This document shows, one piece after another, positions 42,907-52,240 of a stretch of DNA of 64,000 nt. A model generated the notes under the pieces. The model saw nothing but the letters and a program-made list of their open reading frames with translations. It searched no databases and was not told the origin of the DNA. The number at the start of each line of letters is the position of its first letter. Position 1 is the stretch's first letter. Position numbers and translations under genes: made by a program. This DNA is from Arenibacter echinorum (GTDB taxonomy: Bacteria > Bacteroidota > Bacteroidia > Flavobacteriales > Flavobacteriaceae), in NCBI RefSeq assembly GCF_003259375.1, contig NZ_QLLN01000001.1, positions 473,360-537,359 of the forward strand. Direction: 5' to 3'.

Positions 42907-43650
42907 TTACATTGGCATGGCACCACCATTGGCATGTAAGGTATGCCCGCTTATAAATCCGGCTTCTTTGGAGGCCAGGAAGAGATAGGCATGCCCCATA
43001 TCTTCTGGAGTACCAATTCGCCCTACGGGAATCATCGAAATCCCTGCCTGGATAACATCCTCTGGCATGGAATCTGTCATTTCAGTTTTAATAAATCCAG
43101 GGGCAACGGCATTTACAGTAATATTGTATTTGCCAACTTCCCTACAAAGGGAATGTGTAAAGCCTACTATAGCCGCCTTACTGGCACTGTAGTTGGTCTG
43201 CCCAAAGGCGCCTTGGAAGGCGTTCACGGAAGAGGCGGAAATAATCCTACCATAATTGGCCGTCTTCATATGGGGTACTACCGCTTTGGCAGTAATATAA
43301 AGGGAATCAACATTTACGTGCATAACTTGGTCCCATTCCTCACGACTCATTTTTAGGATAGATCGGTCGCGAATTATTCCGGCGTTGTTAATGAGTACAT
43401 CTATCTTTCCATAATCGGAGATGACTTTTGCAACAGCCTTGTCAACGGATTCTTGGCTGGAAACATCCACCTTTTGGTAAAATATTCTACCCCCATCCTT
43501 GGCAATCTTTTCAGCAGTTTTCTGGCCTTCTTCCAGCACATCCCATAAGGCCACAGTGGCTCCCTCATTGCAGAAGACTTTGCAGATGCCTTCACCTATG
43601 CCTCTTGCCCCACCCGTAATAATTACGACCTGCCCTTCTAGTTTTTTCAT
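42907..43650 (-). CDS. 3-oxoacyl-ACP/acetoacetyl-CoA reductase-type SDR
   Basis: 247 aa classical SDR with FabG/PhaB features: VIITGGARGIGEGICK, NNAGIIRDRSILKMSREEW, Ser in IISASSVNAF, YSASKAAIVGFT and the dimer-closing C-terminus HTLHANGGAMPM. It reduces 3-ketoacyl thioesters or runs in reverse on (R)-3-hydroxyacyl-CoA, matching the (R)-specific MaoC domain in the operon. It is the first gene of the operon. Being in a degradative set, a FabG housekeeping role is less likely, so no symbol is given. Confidence 0.9.
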   Translation of the reverse strand: MKKLEGQVVIITGGARGIGEGICKVFCNEGATVALWDVLEEGQKTAEKIAKDGGRIFYQKVDVSSQESVDKAVAKVISDYGKIDVLINNAGIIRDRSILKMSREEWDQVMHVNVDSLYITAKAVVPHMKTANYGRIISASSVNAFQGAFGQTNYSASKAAIVGFTHSLCREVGKYNITVNAVAPGFIKTEMTDSMPEDVIQAGISMIPVGRIGTPEDMGHAYLFLASKEAGFISGHTLHANGGAMPM

Positions 43651-44023
43651 TTTTCTTTAATTATTTAACTGATTTTACTTCAGTAATTTAAAAAACTTTA
43701 AAGACAAACTCTAATGATCAAACAAGTATTATTAATTAACGCATCTGCAATAGCCTTTTAATGCTATTGGGAAATTTCCAATACCCCAAAATTAATTTAA
43801 AAATAAATTGAAATATTACTAAGGGAGTATTGACTTGGTTTATAAAACCTTGGAAGGTCTAAAGGGAGAGTACTTATTAATGGAAAAGAGGAATATAATC
43901 AAAATAGGTGGCAGCCAGCTATGTGTATTTGAAAAGTGATTATTCCAATTTCAAATCTTGTGGTAAAGCGGTGTGATTAATAAATCCTGGAATCAATTAA
44001 TTTGACCCCAGGATTTACATTAT
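43651..44023. other. intergenic region with one terminator-like hairpin
   Basis: 373 nt upstream of the acyl-CoA operon. No gene or clear promoter element was seen. TAAATCCTGG (43981) and CCAGGATTTA (44008-44017) form a 10-bp stem that could end the minus-strand beta-barrel gene, although the T-run is interrupted. Confidence 0.5.
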
Positions 44024-44527
44024 TTAAAACTGATATCTTAATCCCAGTGCAATATCTAGACCTAAATCGTTATTGTTATAACGATCGTCTCCAAAAGCTA
44101 TTTCAGGTCTAAAGTCCAAAGAAATTAATAAAGGGATGTCAAAATTATATTCAATTCCTATATCACCAGCGCCAAAAACAAATGTATCGGTATAATCATT
44201 ACCGTCATTAAAGTTCTTATTGTCGTTAAAACTATAAGATCCGACCCCACCGCCAAGACCAACATACCAATTAAAACCATTTTCAATATTCCATACCCAT
44301 TGGTGCAAGCCGGCAAGTTTAAATCCATCATAATTTTTGCCATCTCTCCAACCTAAATCCACCTCTAGCCTATGGGTATCGCTTAAACGTGCCTGATAGG
44401 AAATCTCTCCACCAAATCCGTCGTTGTCTCCAAGTCTTAATCCTAAGGCATTTTTGGAGATGGATTGGGCGTTGGCCGCGACAATAGTCAGTGTTATAAC
44501 TGTAAGTAGACTCAATATTTTTTTCAT
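44024..44527 (-). CDS. outer-membrane beta-barrel protein
   Basis: A 167-aa protein with a signal peptide (about 1-20, LTIVAANAQS) and alternating amphipathic strands ending in ALGLRYQF, a terminal aromatic as expected for Bam recognition. Probably an eight-stranded barrel. Asp/Asn-rich turns such as DGNDYTDTF and DDRYNNND may bind divalent ions. No specific function recognised. Confidence 0.8.
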   Translation of the reverse strand: MKKILSLLTVITLTIVAANAQSISKNALGLRLGDNDGFGGEISYQARLSDTHRLEVDLGWRDGKNYDGFKLAGLHQWVWNIENGFNWYVGLGGGVGSYSFNDNKNFNDGNDYTDTFVFGAGDIGIEYNFDIPLLISLDFRPEIAFGDDRYNNNDLGLDIALGLRYQF

Positions 44528-44713
44528 AATTATTTATTGTTAAATTTATTGGCAAGCTTAGTGAAAATATGGCTTCAATAAGACCTCCATCCAACCAAAT
44601 TATAACTCATTAGATGAAATTGAATTTTAGTGTTCAATTCAGTCAAAATAAAATTTTGTTGGACCAATAAATAAGGTTTAATATTCCAATTTTGTAGCTG
44701 ATGTTTTTTAAGG

Positions 44714-46291
44714 ATGCTCATGTCAATTCAAATTTTAAAAAATAGATTATTCAAAATTATTGCTATTGCGATAGCCATAATTTTGTCGATGATACTCATC
44801 TTGCATATTGTTGTAAAAAAATATATTGTCAATTTCCTTGATAAAAAAATACCCGATCATATACATTTGACTTATAGCCAAATTCAAGTAAACCTTATAA
44901 CAGGCTCCGTAGGATTAACAAATGTTGGGTTGGATTTTTTGGATAAAGATACCAATATTAAAAAAGCAGGGATGAGGTTGGAAGCTATTGACCTAAAAGA
45001 CATAGGTTATTACCAGGCCCTATTTGGAAACAAAATAAGCTTTCGTGAAATTCGATTGTTAAAGCCAAAAGCAGAATATTATCAAAGTGAGCATCAAGTT
45101 GAAAATAATGGGATTGTTACTAATGACAGTGCCAAGGAGAGAACTTTGTCCATAGCGCGATTGTCCATTGTTGACGGCGAATTCAGGATTTTGGGAAAGG
45201 GTGGGGATTCTGCGGTTTTTTCGGTGGAAAACTTGAATTTGTCCCTTGAAAATCTAAACTTGAATAAAGAAACTATAGAACGGGAAATTCCGTTTTCCTA
45301 TGGGGATTACGATTTGAGCTCAGGGATGATTTATGTTGATCTTGGACCATATGAAGCCCTAACATTGAGCGGTACCAATATCAACAACAAAGAATCTCAA
45401 CTTATTAATTTATCCTTGAAGTCCAAATATAGTAAGTTAACGCTTTCCAGAAAGCTGGACAAGGAGCATGATTATATTGATTTGGAAATTCCCGAAGTTA
45501 GGATGGTCAATTTGGATTTTGGATTTAATGCCGAACGTTTTTTTCTTAACTCCACATTGTTTGCTCTCCAAAAACCAAAAATGGAAGTATATCGCGACAA
45601 GCTTGTTCAGGACGATTTTGAACAAAAAAGACTATACAGCCGAATGTTACGCGAGTTGCCCATAGATCTCAATGTTTCTACAGTTGAAATCAACGATGGA
45701 TATATTGCGTATTCAGAATTGGTAAAAATGGGAACCGTTCCGGGTGAGATTGTATTTGCAGATCTTGAAGCTACGATAAGCAATGTTTCCAATACCCATG
45801 AAAATAGAGAAATGACGGAGATAGAGGCCGTGGCCCAACTTATGGGAGAAGCCCCAATTGAGCTTACATGGAATTTTGATGTCCACAAGGAGAACGATGC
45901 GTTTTTCGTATCTGGCGTTGTTACTAATTTTAAGTCCGAAAGCATCAATCAATTCCTAAGATCCAATCTGCGTACCGAGGCTGAAGGTGATGTGCAAGAA
46001 CTCTATTTTACCGTAAGTGGCGACGCCATTAGCTCTAGTGGGGATATGAAAATGAACTATGAAGATTTTCGTTTTACGGTTCTTAAAAAGGATAGAGCGG
46101 GAGTCAATAAACTATTGACTTTCGTTGGTAATATTTTTACTAATGACGGCTCCAAAACAGACAAAACTGGCTATAGATATGGCGAAATTTATGCAGAGAG
46201 GGATAATACCAAGTCATTCTTTAATTATTTATGGCTCAATGTAAGGGACGGGATTGTAAATACACTTACCGGCGATGGCAAAAAGGAATAA
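44714..46291 (+). CDS. AsmA/DUF748-like membrane-anchored protein
   Basis: 525 aa. A single N-terminal TM helix (about 13-36) precedes a long periplasmic region rich in beta-strand repeats, opening with DKKIPDHIHLTYSQIQVNL and IRLLKPKAEYYQ, the pattern of AsmA-like/DUF748 proteins now seen as lipid-carrying beta-groove structures. The C-terminus loses the hydrophobic strands and ends Lys/Glu-rich. An envelope lipid-transport role is inferred from fold only. Confidence 0.65.
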   Translation: MLMSIQILKNRLFKIIAIAIAIILSMILILHIVVKKYIVNFLDKKIPDHIHLTYSQIQVNLITGSVGLTNVGLDFLDKDTNIKKAGMRLEAIDLKDIGYYQALFGNKISFREIRLLKPKAEYYQSEHQVENNGIVTNDSAKERTLSIARLSIVDGEFRILGKGGDSAVFSVENLNLSLENLNLNKETIEREIPFSYGDYDLSSGMIYVDLGPYEALTLSGTNINNKESQLINLSLKSKYSKLTLSRKLDKEHDYIDLEIPEVRMVNLDFGFNAERFFLNSTLFALQKPKMEVYRDKLVQDDFEQKRLYSRMLRELPIDLNVSTVEINDGYIAYSELVKMGTVPGEIVFADLEATISNVSNTHENREMTEIEAVAQLMGEAPIELTWNFDVHKENDAFFVSGVVTNFKSESINQFLRSNLRTEAEGDVQELYFTVSGDAISSSGDMKMNYEDFRFTVLKKDRAGVNKLLTFVGNIFTNDGSKTDKTGYRYGEIYAERDNTKSFFNYLWLNVRDGIVNTLTGDGKKE

Positions 46292-46647
46292 TTTGCTGTA
46301 AGGATAAGATGAAATTGAAAAAGGATTGGACCTCCTGATTTAGGGGTTATTTTTTTTGTCTTGTAAAAGAATACATCAAAATTGGCATTCTCTTAATCCG
46401 GGCAGTGTTCTTATGCCGAGGTAACTTTTTTCCTAAGAAATATACACCCACCTTGTTATTCCTATGGCTGGGCCTACAAGATCCAAATAAGTCTCACGAA
46501 GGCTATTTTTTGTTGGTTTATAGCTATGCATTTGAACTTTGTAAAGATTACTTAAATAGAGCAAAGCAAAAAATCGTTTGGATCAATGTTTCCCTAGAAA
46601 ACGCCCTAACTTGTTGTTATAACAAAAAATAAAATTATTTATATATT
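46292..46647. other. dps upstream region with a palindrome
   Basis: 356 nt. The perfect 12-bp dyad TTGTTATAACAA lies at 46614-46625, 23 nt before the dps start, in the place of a repressor or OxyR/PerR-type site. The frame at 46405-46632 has no family resemblance and is not reported as a gene. Confidence 0.5.
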
Positions 46648-47139
46648 ATGGAAACAGCACAAGCAACTATCGGAATCAAAAAAGACAATAGAAAAGCCGT
46701 CGTGGGAATGCTGGGCAAACTTTTGGCGGACGAATATTTGCTCTATACTAAACTGCGGAACGCACATTGGAATGTGGAGGGAATCGACTTCCATACCAAA
46801 CACGTTTTTTTTGAGGAAGAATACAATAAGATAGAAAAAATAGTAGATGAGGTGGCCGAGAGAATCCGTATGCTAGGGTTTTATTCTCCCGGGACTTTGA
46901 AGGAGTTTTTAGAACTTTCACATTTGAAGGATGAAAGTCCAAAAAGGAACGATAGCTCAAGTTTTATGGAAGTTTTATTGGAAGACCATGTCACCATTAT
47001 CAAGTTCATTAGAAAAAGTATTAGTGAAAATGCAGAGGAACACAATGACGAAGGTACGGCCGATTTCATTACAGGAATCATGCAATTACATGAGCAGATG
47101 TCCTGGATGCTAAGGGCTTCCTTGAAAACCTTTAAATAA
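46648..47139 (+). CDS. dps: Dps-family ferritin-like protein
   Basis: 163 aa, the normal Dps length. The inter-subunit ferroxidase site is readable: His in LRNAHWNVEG, His in DFHTKHVFFEEEYNK, and Glu/Asp residues in EEEYNKIEKIVDEVAERIR. Dps stores iron by oxidising it with H2O2 and protects DNA. The C-terminus (MLRASLKTFK) is basic and short. It is followed by a strong terminator; single-gene transcript. Confidence 0.93.
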   Translation: METAQATIGIKKDNRKAVVGMLGKLLADEYLLYTKLRNAHWNVEGIDFHTKHVFFEEEYNKIEKIVDEVAERIRMLGFYSPGTLKEFLELSHLKDESPKRNDSSSFMEVLLEDHVTIIKFIRKSISENAEEHNDEGTADFITGIMQLHEQMSWMLRASLKTFK

Positions 47140-47168
47140 GTCAATAAGACTTTGCAAATCATACAACA

Positions 47169-47196
47169 ACGGCGGGAATTTCTCCTGCCGTTTTTT
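47169..47196 (+). terminator. dps terminator
   Basis: ACGGCGGGA, loop, TCCTGCCGT and six T residues, 30 nt after the dps stop codon. Confidence 0.85.
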
Positions 47197-47334
47197 GTAA
47201 TAAGGATATATGTGGTTTAGGCCCCTAATACCTTAATGGATATTTAAGTTAAGGTATTAGCCCAGTTCAGTCAGGGCAAAGGGGAATGGGCGGACCAAAA
47301 GGAATGAGTGTATTTTGGGCTAGCTTATGATAAC

Positions 47335-47359
47335 AAAAAAACCAGTCTTTAGACTGGTT
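47335..47359 (-). terminator. terminator of the AraC-family gene at 47383
   Basis: On the minus strand AACCAGTC, loop TAAA, GACTGGTT, followed by a T-run; 24 nt after the stop codon. Confidence 0.85.
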
Positions 47360-47382
47360 GTGTAAACTAACTTAACTATATA

Positions 47383-48414
47383 TTAGGCTGTGACAGCTAT
47401 CGGATTTTGATTGTCCTGATAATGCTTTGGGCTACAATTGTATTTCTCTTTAAATATCTTGGAGAAATAGCTTCTGCTCGTTAAGCCTACACTATATACT
47501 ATTTCCGAAATGTTCAGGTCGGTAGTTTTAATAAGATTTTCTGCCGTCTCTACCCTTACGTTCCTTATGTAATCTGTAACCGTTCTATCGAACAATAGTT
47601 TAAATCCTTCCTGTAGCTTCGCTGGTGAATGACCGGATTTCTTACTTAGGTATTTTAGGCTGTATTGAATTTCAGGATAATTCTTAATGAAATGGGATAG
47701 CTCTTTTATATCATCCATCTCATCTTTGGTCAAGGATCCGAAATTGTTTTTCGCGTTCTTTTTATCCTCTTTATGTTGTTGAATTTCCATGGCCAAAATA
47801 ACGTGCACAATACCCTTTATCAATAAATTTCTAACCAATCCTTTTTGATTAATGGTACCTAACTGTTGCATTTTTTCTGCAATCTTAAGATTATAGGATC
47901 CGGTATAGGCAAAGATGTTCTCCCCTGCCTTTGGCAAAAAGGTTTTTAACAACTGATTTCTTAGTAGATCGGCATTTTCATCATCTTGGTGAACTTCATG
48001 GGTGTCCACCATTATATTGGAAAGTTTCACAGTTTCATTTTTCCTAAAGAATAGAGTGGTATCCTGACTGGGGTCACAGGAAAAAATTCCTGTTTGGAAT
48101 TGGTTCAGTTGTCTTTTTTCTCCTTTGATTCCGAAACTATGACTGATTTTTCCTTTGGCACAATACATAAAGTGAATAGGGTTGGTAATAGGCATATTAT
48201 TTATGAGAAGCATATCTTCCTTAAAGACAATGTCGTATTCTATAAAAGATATATTGTTCTTAAAGGAAACTCCGCTTATGACCCCGCTTACTAAATTATT
48301 GTGCAATTCTAGACTATACTCCTGTGGGCGGATTTTTAATTTTCCACCTAAGTCTTGTTGTAACTGATTGAATATGTTAGCTATATTGTTCGTTTTAAGA
48401 TATACAATTTTCAT
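47383..48414 (-). CDS. AraC-family transcriptional regulator
   Basis: 343 aa. A long N-terminal sensor region (about 1-235) with no recognised domain includes NNMPITNPIHFMYCAKGKISHSFG, a cupin-like strand pattern. The C-terminal AraC HTH (about 245-335) shows SLKYLSKKSGHSPAKLQEGF and LNISEIVYSVGLTSRSYFSKIF. Similar Bacteroidetes regulators respond to nutrients or stress; the ligand is unknown. Followed by a strong terminator. Confidence 0.88.
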   Translation of the reverse strand: MKIVYLKTNNIANIFNQLQQDLGGKLKIRPQEYSLELHNNLVSGVISGVSFKNNISFIEYDIVFKEDMLLINNMPITNPIHFMYCAKGKISHSFGIKGEKRQLNQFQTGIFSCDPSQDTTLFFRKNETVKLSNIMVDTHEVHQDDENADLLRNQLLKTFLPKAGENIFAYTGSYNLKIAEKMQQLGTINQKGLVRNLLIKGIVHVILAMEIQQHKEDKKNAKNNFGSLTKDEMDDIKELSHFIKNYPEIQYSLKYLSKKSGHSPAKLQEGFKLLFDRTVTDYIRNVRVETAENLIKTTDLNISEIVYSVGLTSRSYFSKIFKEKYNCSPKHYQDNQNPIAVTA

Positions 48415-48439
48415 GTTCCCGTATTTTAGAATTATTACT

Positions 48440-48586
48440 TCATTTGTCTTTGATCACCCTCGCAATAAATAGTACAACTGCAAGAAGGAGGAGGAGATGT
48501 ATTATTATGCCTATGTTGAATATAAAAAAGCCGATAGCCCATAGAAAGAGCATTATTATTGCGGCGATAATCAACATTTTCGACAT
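48440..48586 (-). CDS. lmo0937-family small membrane protein
   Basis: A 48-aa protein starting MSKMLIIAAIIMLFLWAIGF, with two TM segments joined by FNIGIIIH and a C-terminal ARVIKDK. This matches the lmo0937/DUF5670 type (two short helices, W-AIGFF, then G--IH-LL). Function unknown; often in stress-related sets. AGGAT six nt before the ATG may help initiation. Read directly from the minus strand. Confidence 0.8.
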   Translation of the reverse strand: MSKMLIIAAIIMLFLWAIGFFIFNIGIIIHLLLLLAVVLFIARVIKDK

Positions 48587-48646
48587 ATCCTGTTTTATGA
48601 TAATTAAAAGGCCTCCTTGGTCTTCCGAATTAAATAAGTATTGAAC

Positions 48647-48787
48647 TTAGTTTGATTCTGAATTGCTATTGGTCATGCCCATGATAAAATTATCTGGGAG
48701 GTCATAATTTCTGTTGTCTTTGGAATCCAAAGTCCAGCTTTTTCCAATTTTTGAATTCAGTTGATATGGTTCTGTCGTCTTTTTCAT
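48647..48787 (-). CDS. 46-aa hypothetical protein
   Basis: A minus-strand ORF starting MKKTTEPYQLNSKIGKSWTL and ending with GMTNSNSESN; polar and without TM or Cys. It precedes the lmo0937 gene by 60 nt on the same strand. The upstream 100 nt contain TTAAC-N7-GTTAA. Composition is plausible for a real protein, but no homologue is known to me. Confidence 0.4.
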   Translation of the reverse strand: MKKTTEPYQLNSKIGKSWTLDSKDNRNYDLPDNFIMGMTNSNSESN

Positions 48788-49188
48788 GTAGGCTGTCTTT
48801 AAATGTCTTGTTGTGTTTAACAAAGTTCGTTAATGAGCGTTCCTTTTATGTTATACAATTTTTATATTCTGTTATATAATTCCACGAAATGACCCTTATT
48901 TCATTAATTGAAGCAATATTTTAATGGGTTGAATCAATGCTTAAGACGAATTTTAACTGCAGTTTAATGGAATTTCGAGCTCAGGTTAGAGTGCCTAAGA
49001 CTAGGTATTCTTCTTAATAAAGGGAATTACAGGTTGGACTCGACCTTAGAGTAACTTTATACTTATTACGATTTAATGGGTATAATAATTAGGGAAATAA
49101 TCAACTTTTACAAGGCCTAGCTCTAGTTGTTGGTTTTGTTAACGATGCCTACTGGAGAGGAAAATTGCCCAGAGGCAAAAAATCCTAT
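48788..49188. other. intergenic region
   Basis: 401 nt upstream of the small ORF, ending at the histidine-kinase gene. Apart from the TTAAC-N7-GTTAA repeat and the terminator at 49161-49178, nothing was recognised. Confidence 0.5.
49161..49178 (-). terminator. terminator of the histidine-kinase operon
   Basis: On the minus strand TTGCC, loop TCTG, GGCAA, followed by TTTT, 11-28 nt after the kinase stop codon. The stem is short (5 bp). Confidence 0.6.
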
Positions 49189-51768
49189 TTAGACAGGTAA
49201 ATAAATAAAGAAAGTAGCTCCTTTGTTTACATGGCCATGGGCCACAATATGCCCTTTGTGTTTTTCCACAATCTTCTTGCAAATAGCCAACCCTATTCCT
49301 GTACCCGAATATTCGTTTTTTTGATGAAGGCGTTGGAATAGTTCAAATATTTTTTGGGCATTTGCCTGTTCAAAGCCAATTCCGTTATCCTTTACGGAAA
49401 TGCAGTAATATTCCTTTGTTTTTTTATTAAAATTATCAGGAATTGAAGTGCTTTCCATTTTCTTGCAGTCGATTTCTATTTTTGGAGTATTTTGAATACT
49501 GTGATATTTGATGGAATTGGAAATAAGGTTGTTGAAAAGTTGCTCTAACTGAAAGGGGACACCTCTTACCTCAGGAAGATCACCAATAACAAATTCTACC
49601 CTGGATTCCCTAATAGGGGCCTCCAGATCTTCCTGTACTTTTTCCAATACCAGATTCAGGTCTACTTGTTGAAAGTCCTTTTTCTTCTTGCTAAGTCTGG
49701 AATAGGATAATAGGTATTTAATAAGGGTCTGCATCCGGTTGGCAGAAGATTGTACTTTATCAATGTACTGTGTTTGTTGTTCCGTAAAATTGGAGGAATT
49801 GGAATCAATTATCCGCGAAATAAACATCTGAATTTTCCTTAAAGGCTCCTGAAGATCATGACTGGCAACGCGGTTAAAAGATTCCAATTCACTATTGGTG
49901 CGTTTTAGTTCCAAGTTCTTGTCCTTCAGCTTTTGTTCATTTTTTAGTTCTTTAGTAATATCCTTTACCACTCCAATGAATTCGGTCTTTAAAAAATGAC
50001 CTGTATTCTGAAGATATTTTACCTTTCCATTTTTGGTGATAATGCGGTAGGTATAATGACTGATTATTTTTTTCTCCAAGGCCTGGTTAATTTTTTCGTC
50101 ATAAACCTTAAGGTCTTTGGGATGCACAAAAGGTCTGTAATTTTCAGGTGCTGGTTTAAACTCCATGGGTTCACAACCCAATAACCTGAAAAAATTATCG
50201 GACATGGTGGCCTCTTCAGTTTCAATGTTCCAACGGTAGCTACCAATTTTGGCAACTGCCTCAGCATCATTTAAAATAGAATTTTGTACCATTAATTGTT
50301 CATTGAGCTCCAGTAAGCGTTGTTTGGCATTAATTATCTGAGTGCTATCATAGGAAGTAAGGGTGATACCATCGTTCAGTTTATTTATGGTAGTATGGAC
50401 CCAAACGCGTTTTTCTTTTAAAGGATATTCGGTTTCATGTGTTTCTATGGTTCCATTGTTGGCGCATTTTACCATAAGGTCGTATAATCCCGTTTCGTGG
50501 ACAAAGGGATAGATTTTGGAAATGGACATTCCAATCACTTCATCTACCTGTTTTCCGGTAAGGTTCTCACTTTCGGTATTGGTGAATAAATATTTAAAAT
50601 CTATTATTTTACCATTGGCATCTCTCTCGGTAACAAGATGGCTAACAGTGTTACTTGTACTTTCAAGGATGTTGTTCAAAAAAGACTTGGTTTCTATCAA
50701 GTTATGGTTCTGCTTTTCCAGCTGTTCGTTCAAATCCTTTAAATTTCGCGTAAACTCCCTTTCCGAGGTGGTATCGATGGAAGTGGTTAAAACACCTTCC
50801 TCCATTTTTACGGCAGTGGTCCTGAACCAAAACTCATGGCCATTATAATGAAAATGTTTTTCGAATTTACGGGTGGTCCCTTCATTAATAACCTTGGTCA
50901 ACTCTTCAAAAATGCCATTTTCAAAGTTAATGGGAACTAATTCGGACATTTTACTCTGTGCTATTCGGTTGGGTTTTCGTCCGAGGACCGACTCTATTTT
51001 GTCATTGGAAAATACAATGGTAAAATCTTCTACTTCCCCTGCAATATTATAGATAGGGGTGAAATAACTTATAATATTGTCCGTACTGCCCAAAATATTT
51101 TGAAGGAATTTCTCCGCAGTAGCCGTTTTTTTTCGTTGGGAGTTGATCTGAAGAAATGAAATAATGAAGATAAATAACGCAAACATACCCAAGAGCAAAG
51201 TCATTAGGGGCGTAAATAATATTTGCGATCTATATTCTTCCTTACGCTTTGCTAATTGTATCTGCTTTTCTTGATACATTTGGTTCCTGAGCAGATTTAA
51301 CTGGGTAATGGATTTTGAAACCCTGTTTATTTTTTCTCTATCCTTGGAAGAATAATTTGTTTTTTGAAATGGGATATTTGCTATTATTTTTAAGGAACTA
51401 TAAAGGCTATCCTGCCAAGATTGTACCGAAAGTAGAATTTTCTGCTGTATAGCATTTTCTTGGGTTAGTTCCTTGAGTTTTAGGAATGATTCCTGTACTT
51501 CCGGTTTGTAATTTTCAAAGGAAGCAATACCTAAAGTGTCCTGGGAAAGCAGATTTTTAAGCTCGGTGGATTGCATTTGGGCATAATAGGAAAAAAGCTG
51601 ATTAATTTCCATGTCCACTTCCAAGGTATGGGAAACCATATCTGCCGATTCTCCAAGTTGTACTATTTGCTTGTAACTAATACTTCCGAGAAACATGAGA
51701 AGGGCAATGGCCAAAATAAGGGATACGGCAAGTACTTTTGGAGACGATGTTATTTTTCTTATTGGCAT
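49189..51768 (-). CDS. PAS-domain sensor histidine kinase
   Basis: 859 aa. A TM helix (about 13-32), an extracytoplasmic helical CHASE3-like region (about 35-185) and a second TM (about 187-210) are followed by three PAS domains (about 220-335, 355-475, 490-610), then HisKA with the phospho-acceptor His in ASHDLQEPLRKIQMF (around 635-645), and an HATPase domain with NNLISNSIKYHS, DNGIGFEQA and GTGIGLAICKKIVEKH. No receiver is attached; the partner is the single-domain regulator 13 nt upstream. DLQEPLRK is typical of the phytochrome-like kinase group. Signal unknown. Confidence 0.9.
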   Translation of the reverse strand: MPIRKITSSPKVLAVSLILAIALLMFLGSISYKQIVQLGESADMVSHTLEVDMEINQLFSYYAQMQSTELKNLLSQDTLGIASFENYKPEVQESFLKLKELTQENAIQQKILLSVQSWQDSLYSSLKIIANIPFQKTNYSSKDREKINRVSKSITQLNLLRNQMYQEKQIQLAKRKEEYRSQILFTPLMTLLLGMFALFIFIISFLQINSQRKKTATAEKFLQNILGSTDNIISYFTPIYNIAGEVEDFTIVFSNDKIESVLGRKPNRIAQSKMSELVPINFENGIFEELTKVINEGTTRKFEKHFHYNGHEFWFRTTAVKMEEGVLTTSIDTTSEREFTRNLKDLNEQLEKQNHNLIETKSFLNNILESTSNTVSHLVTERDANGKIIDFKYLFTNTESENLTGKQVDEVIGMSISKIYPFVHETGLYDLMVKCANNGTIETHETEYPLKEKRVWVHTTINKLNDGITLTSYDSTQIINAKQRLLELNEQLMVQNSILNDAEAVAKIGSYRWNIETEEATMSDNFFRLLGCEPMEFKPAPENYRPFVHPKDLKVYDEKINQALEKKIISHYTYRIITKNGKVKYLQNTGHFLKTEFIGVVKDITKELKNEQKLKDKNLELKRTNSELESFNRVASHDLQEPLRKIQMFISRIIDSNSSNFTEQQTQYIDKVQSSANRMQTLIKYLLSYSRLSKKKKDFQQVDLNLVLEKVQEDLEAPIRESRVEFVIGDLPEVRGVPFQLEQLFNNLISNSIKYHSIQNTPKIEIDCKKMESTSIPDNFNKKTKEYYCISVKDNGIGFEQANAQKIFELFQRLHQKNEYSGTGIGLAICKKIVEKHKGHIVAHGHVNKGATFFIYLPV

Positions 51769-51781
51769 GCCTTAACTCCCT

Positions 51782-52228
51782 TTAGATCCTTAATAAAAAA
51801 TTATCCTTGTTCAAGGCCGAGGTGTGGTATTGCCAGTTGAGCTGTAAAACTTTTTCAATGGCTTGTTTTAGAGCCCCAAAGTTATTGGGCTTATTAATGT
51901 AAATATTGGCACCGTTCACAAAGGTTTCTTCAATATCGGATTCAGAAGAGGAGGTTGAATATATGGCAACCAATAGGTCCTGAAGTCTAGGGTGGTTTCT
52001 AATTTCATTGAGACATTGCATTCCATTCTTGATGGGCATGTTCAAATCTAGAAATACTATTTCCGGTAAAATCACATTGGGCAGGGTCAAGTAATCCATC
52101 AACTCCTTGCCATTGTTAAAAAGGGATAATTTGGTCTTAATTTTTATTTCGTTCATGGCTTCCTTGAACAATGTTCTGTCATCTTCATCATCATCGGCAA
52201 GGGCTATGTTTAGGGAATGTAGGGGCAT
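51782..52228 (-). CDS. single-domain response regulator
   Basis: A 148-aa receiver: acidic pocket ALADDDEDDRTLF, phospho-Asp in IVFLDLNMPIKNG (around 62), Thr/Ser in YSTSSSESDIEE and Lys in YINKPNNFGAL. There is no output domain, as in Rcp1-type regulators paired with phytochrome-like kinases. It sits between the AraC-type gene (12 nt) and the kinase (13 nt), so the three form one operon. Confidence 0.9.
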   Translation of the reverse strand: MPLHSLNIALADDDEDDRTLFKEAMNEIKIKTKLSLFNNGKELMDYLTLPNVILPEIVFLDLNMPIKNGMQCLNEIRNHPRLQDLLVAIYSTSSSESDIEETFVNGANIYINKPNNFGALKQAIEKVLQLNWQYHTSALNKDNFLLRI

Positions 52229-52240
52229 ATTTTGGTCTGG

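Noticed and set aside
46405..46632. 75-codon plus-strand frame upstream of dps
   Set aside because: Unusual residue composition, no homology that I recognise, and it covers the probable dps promoter.
48444..48644. plus-strand frame rich in Arg and Ile
   Set aside because: It is antisense to the lmo0937 gene on the minus strand, which fits a known family and explains the conservation.
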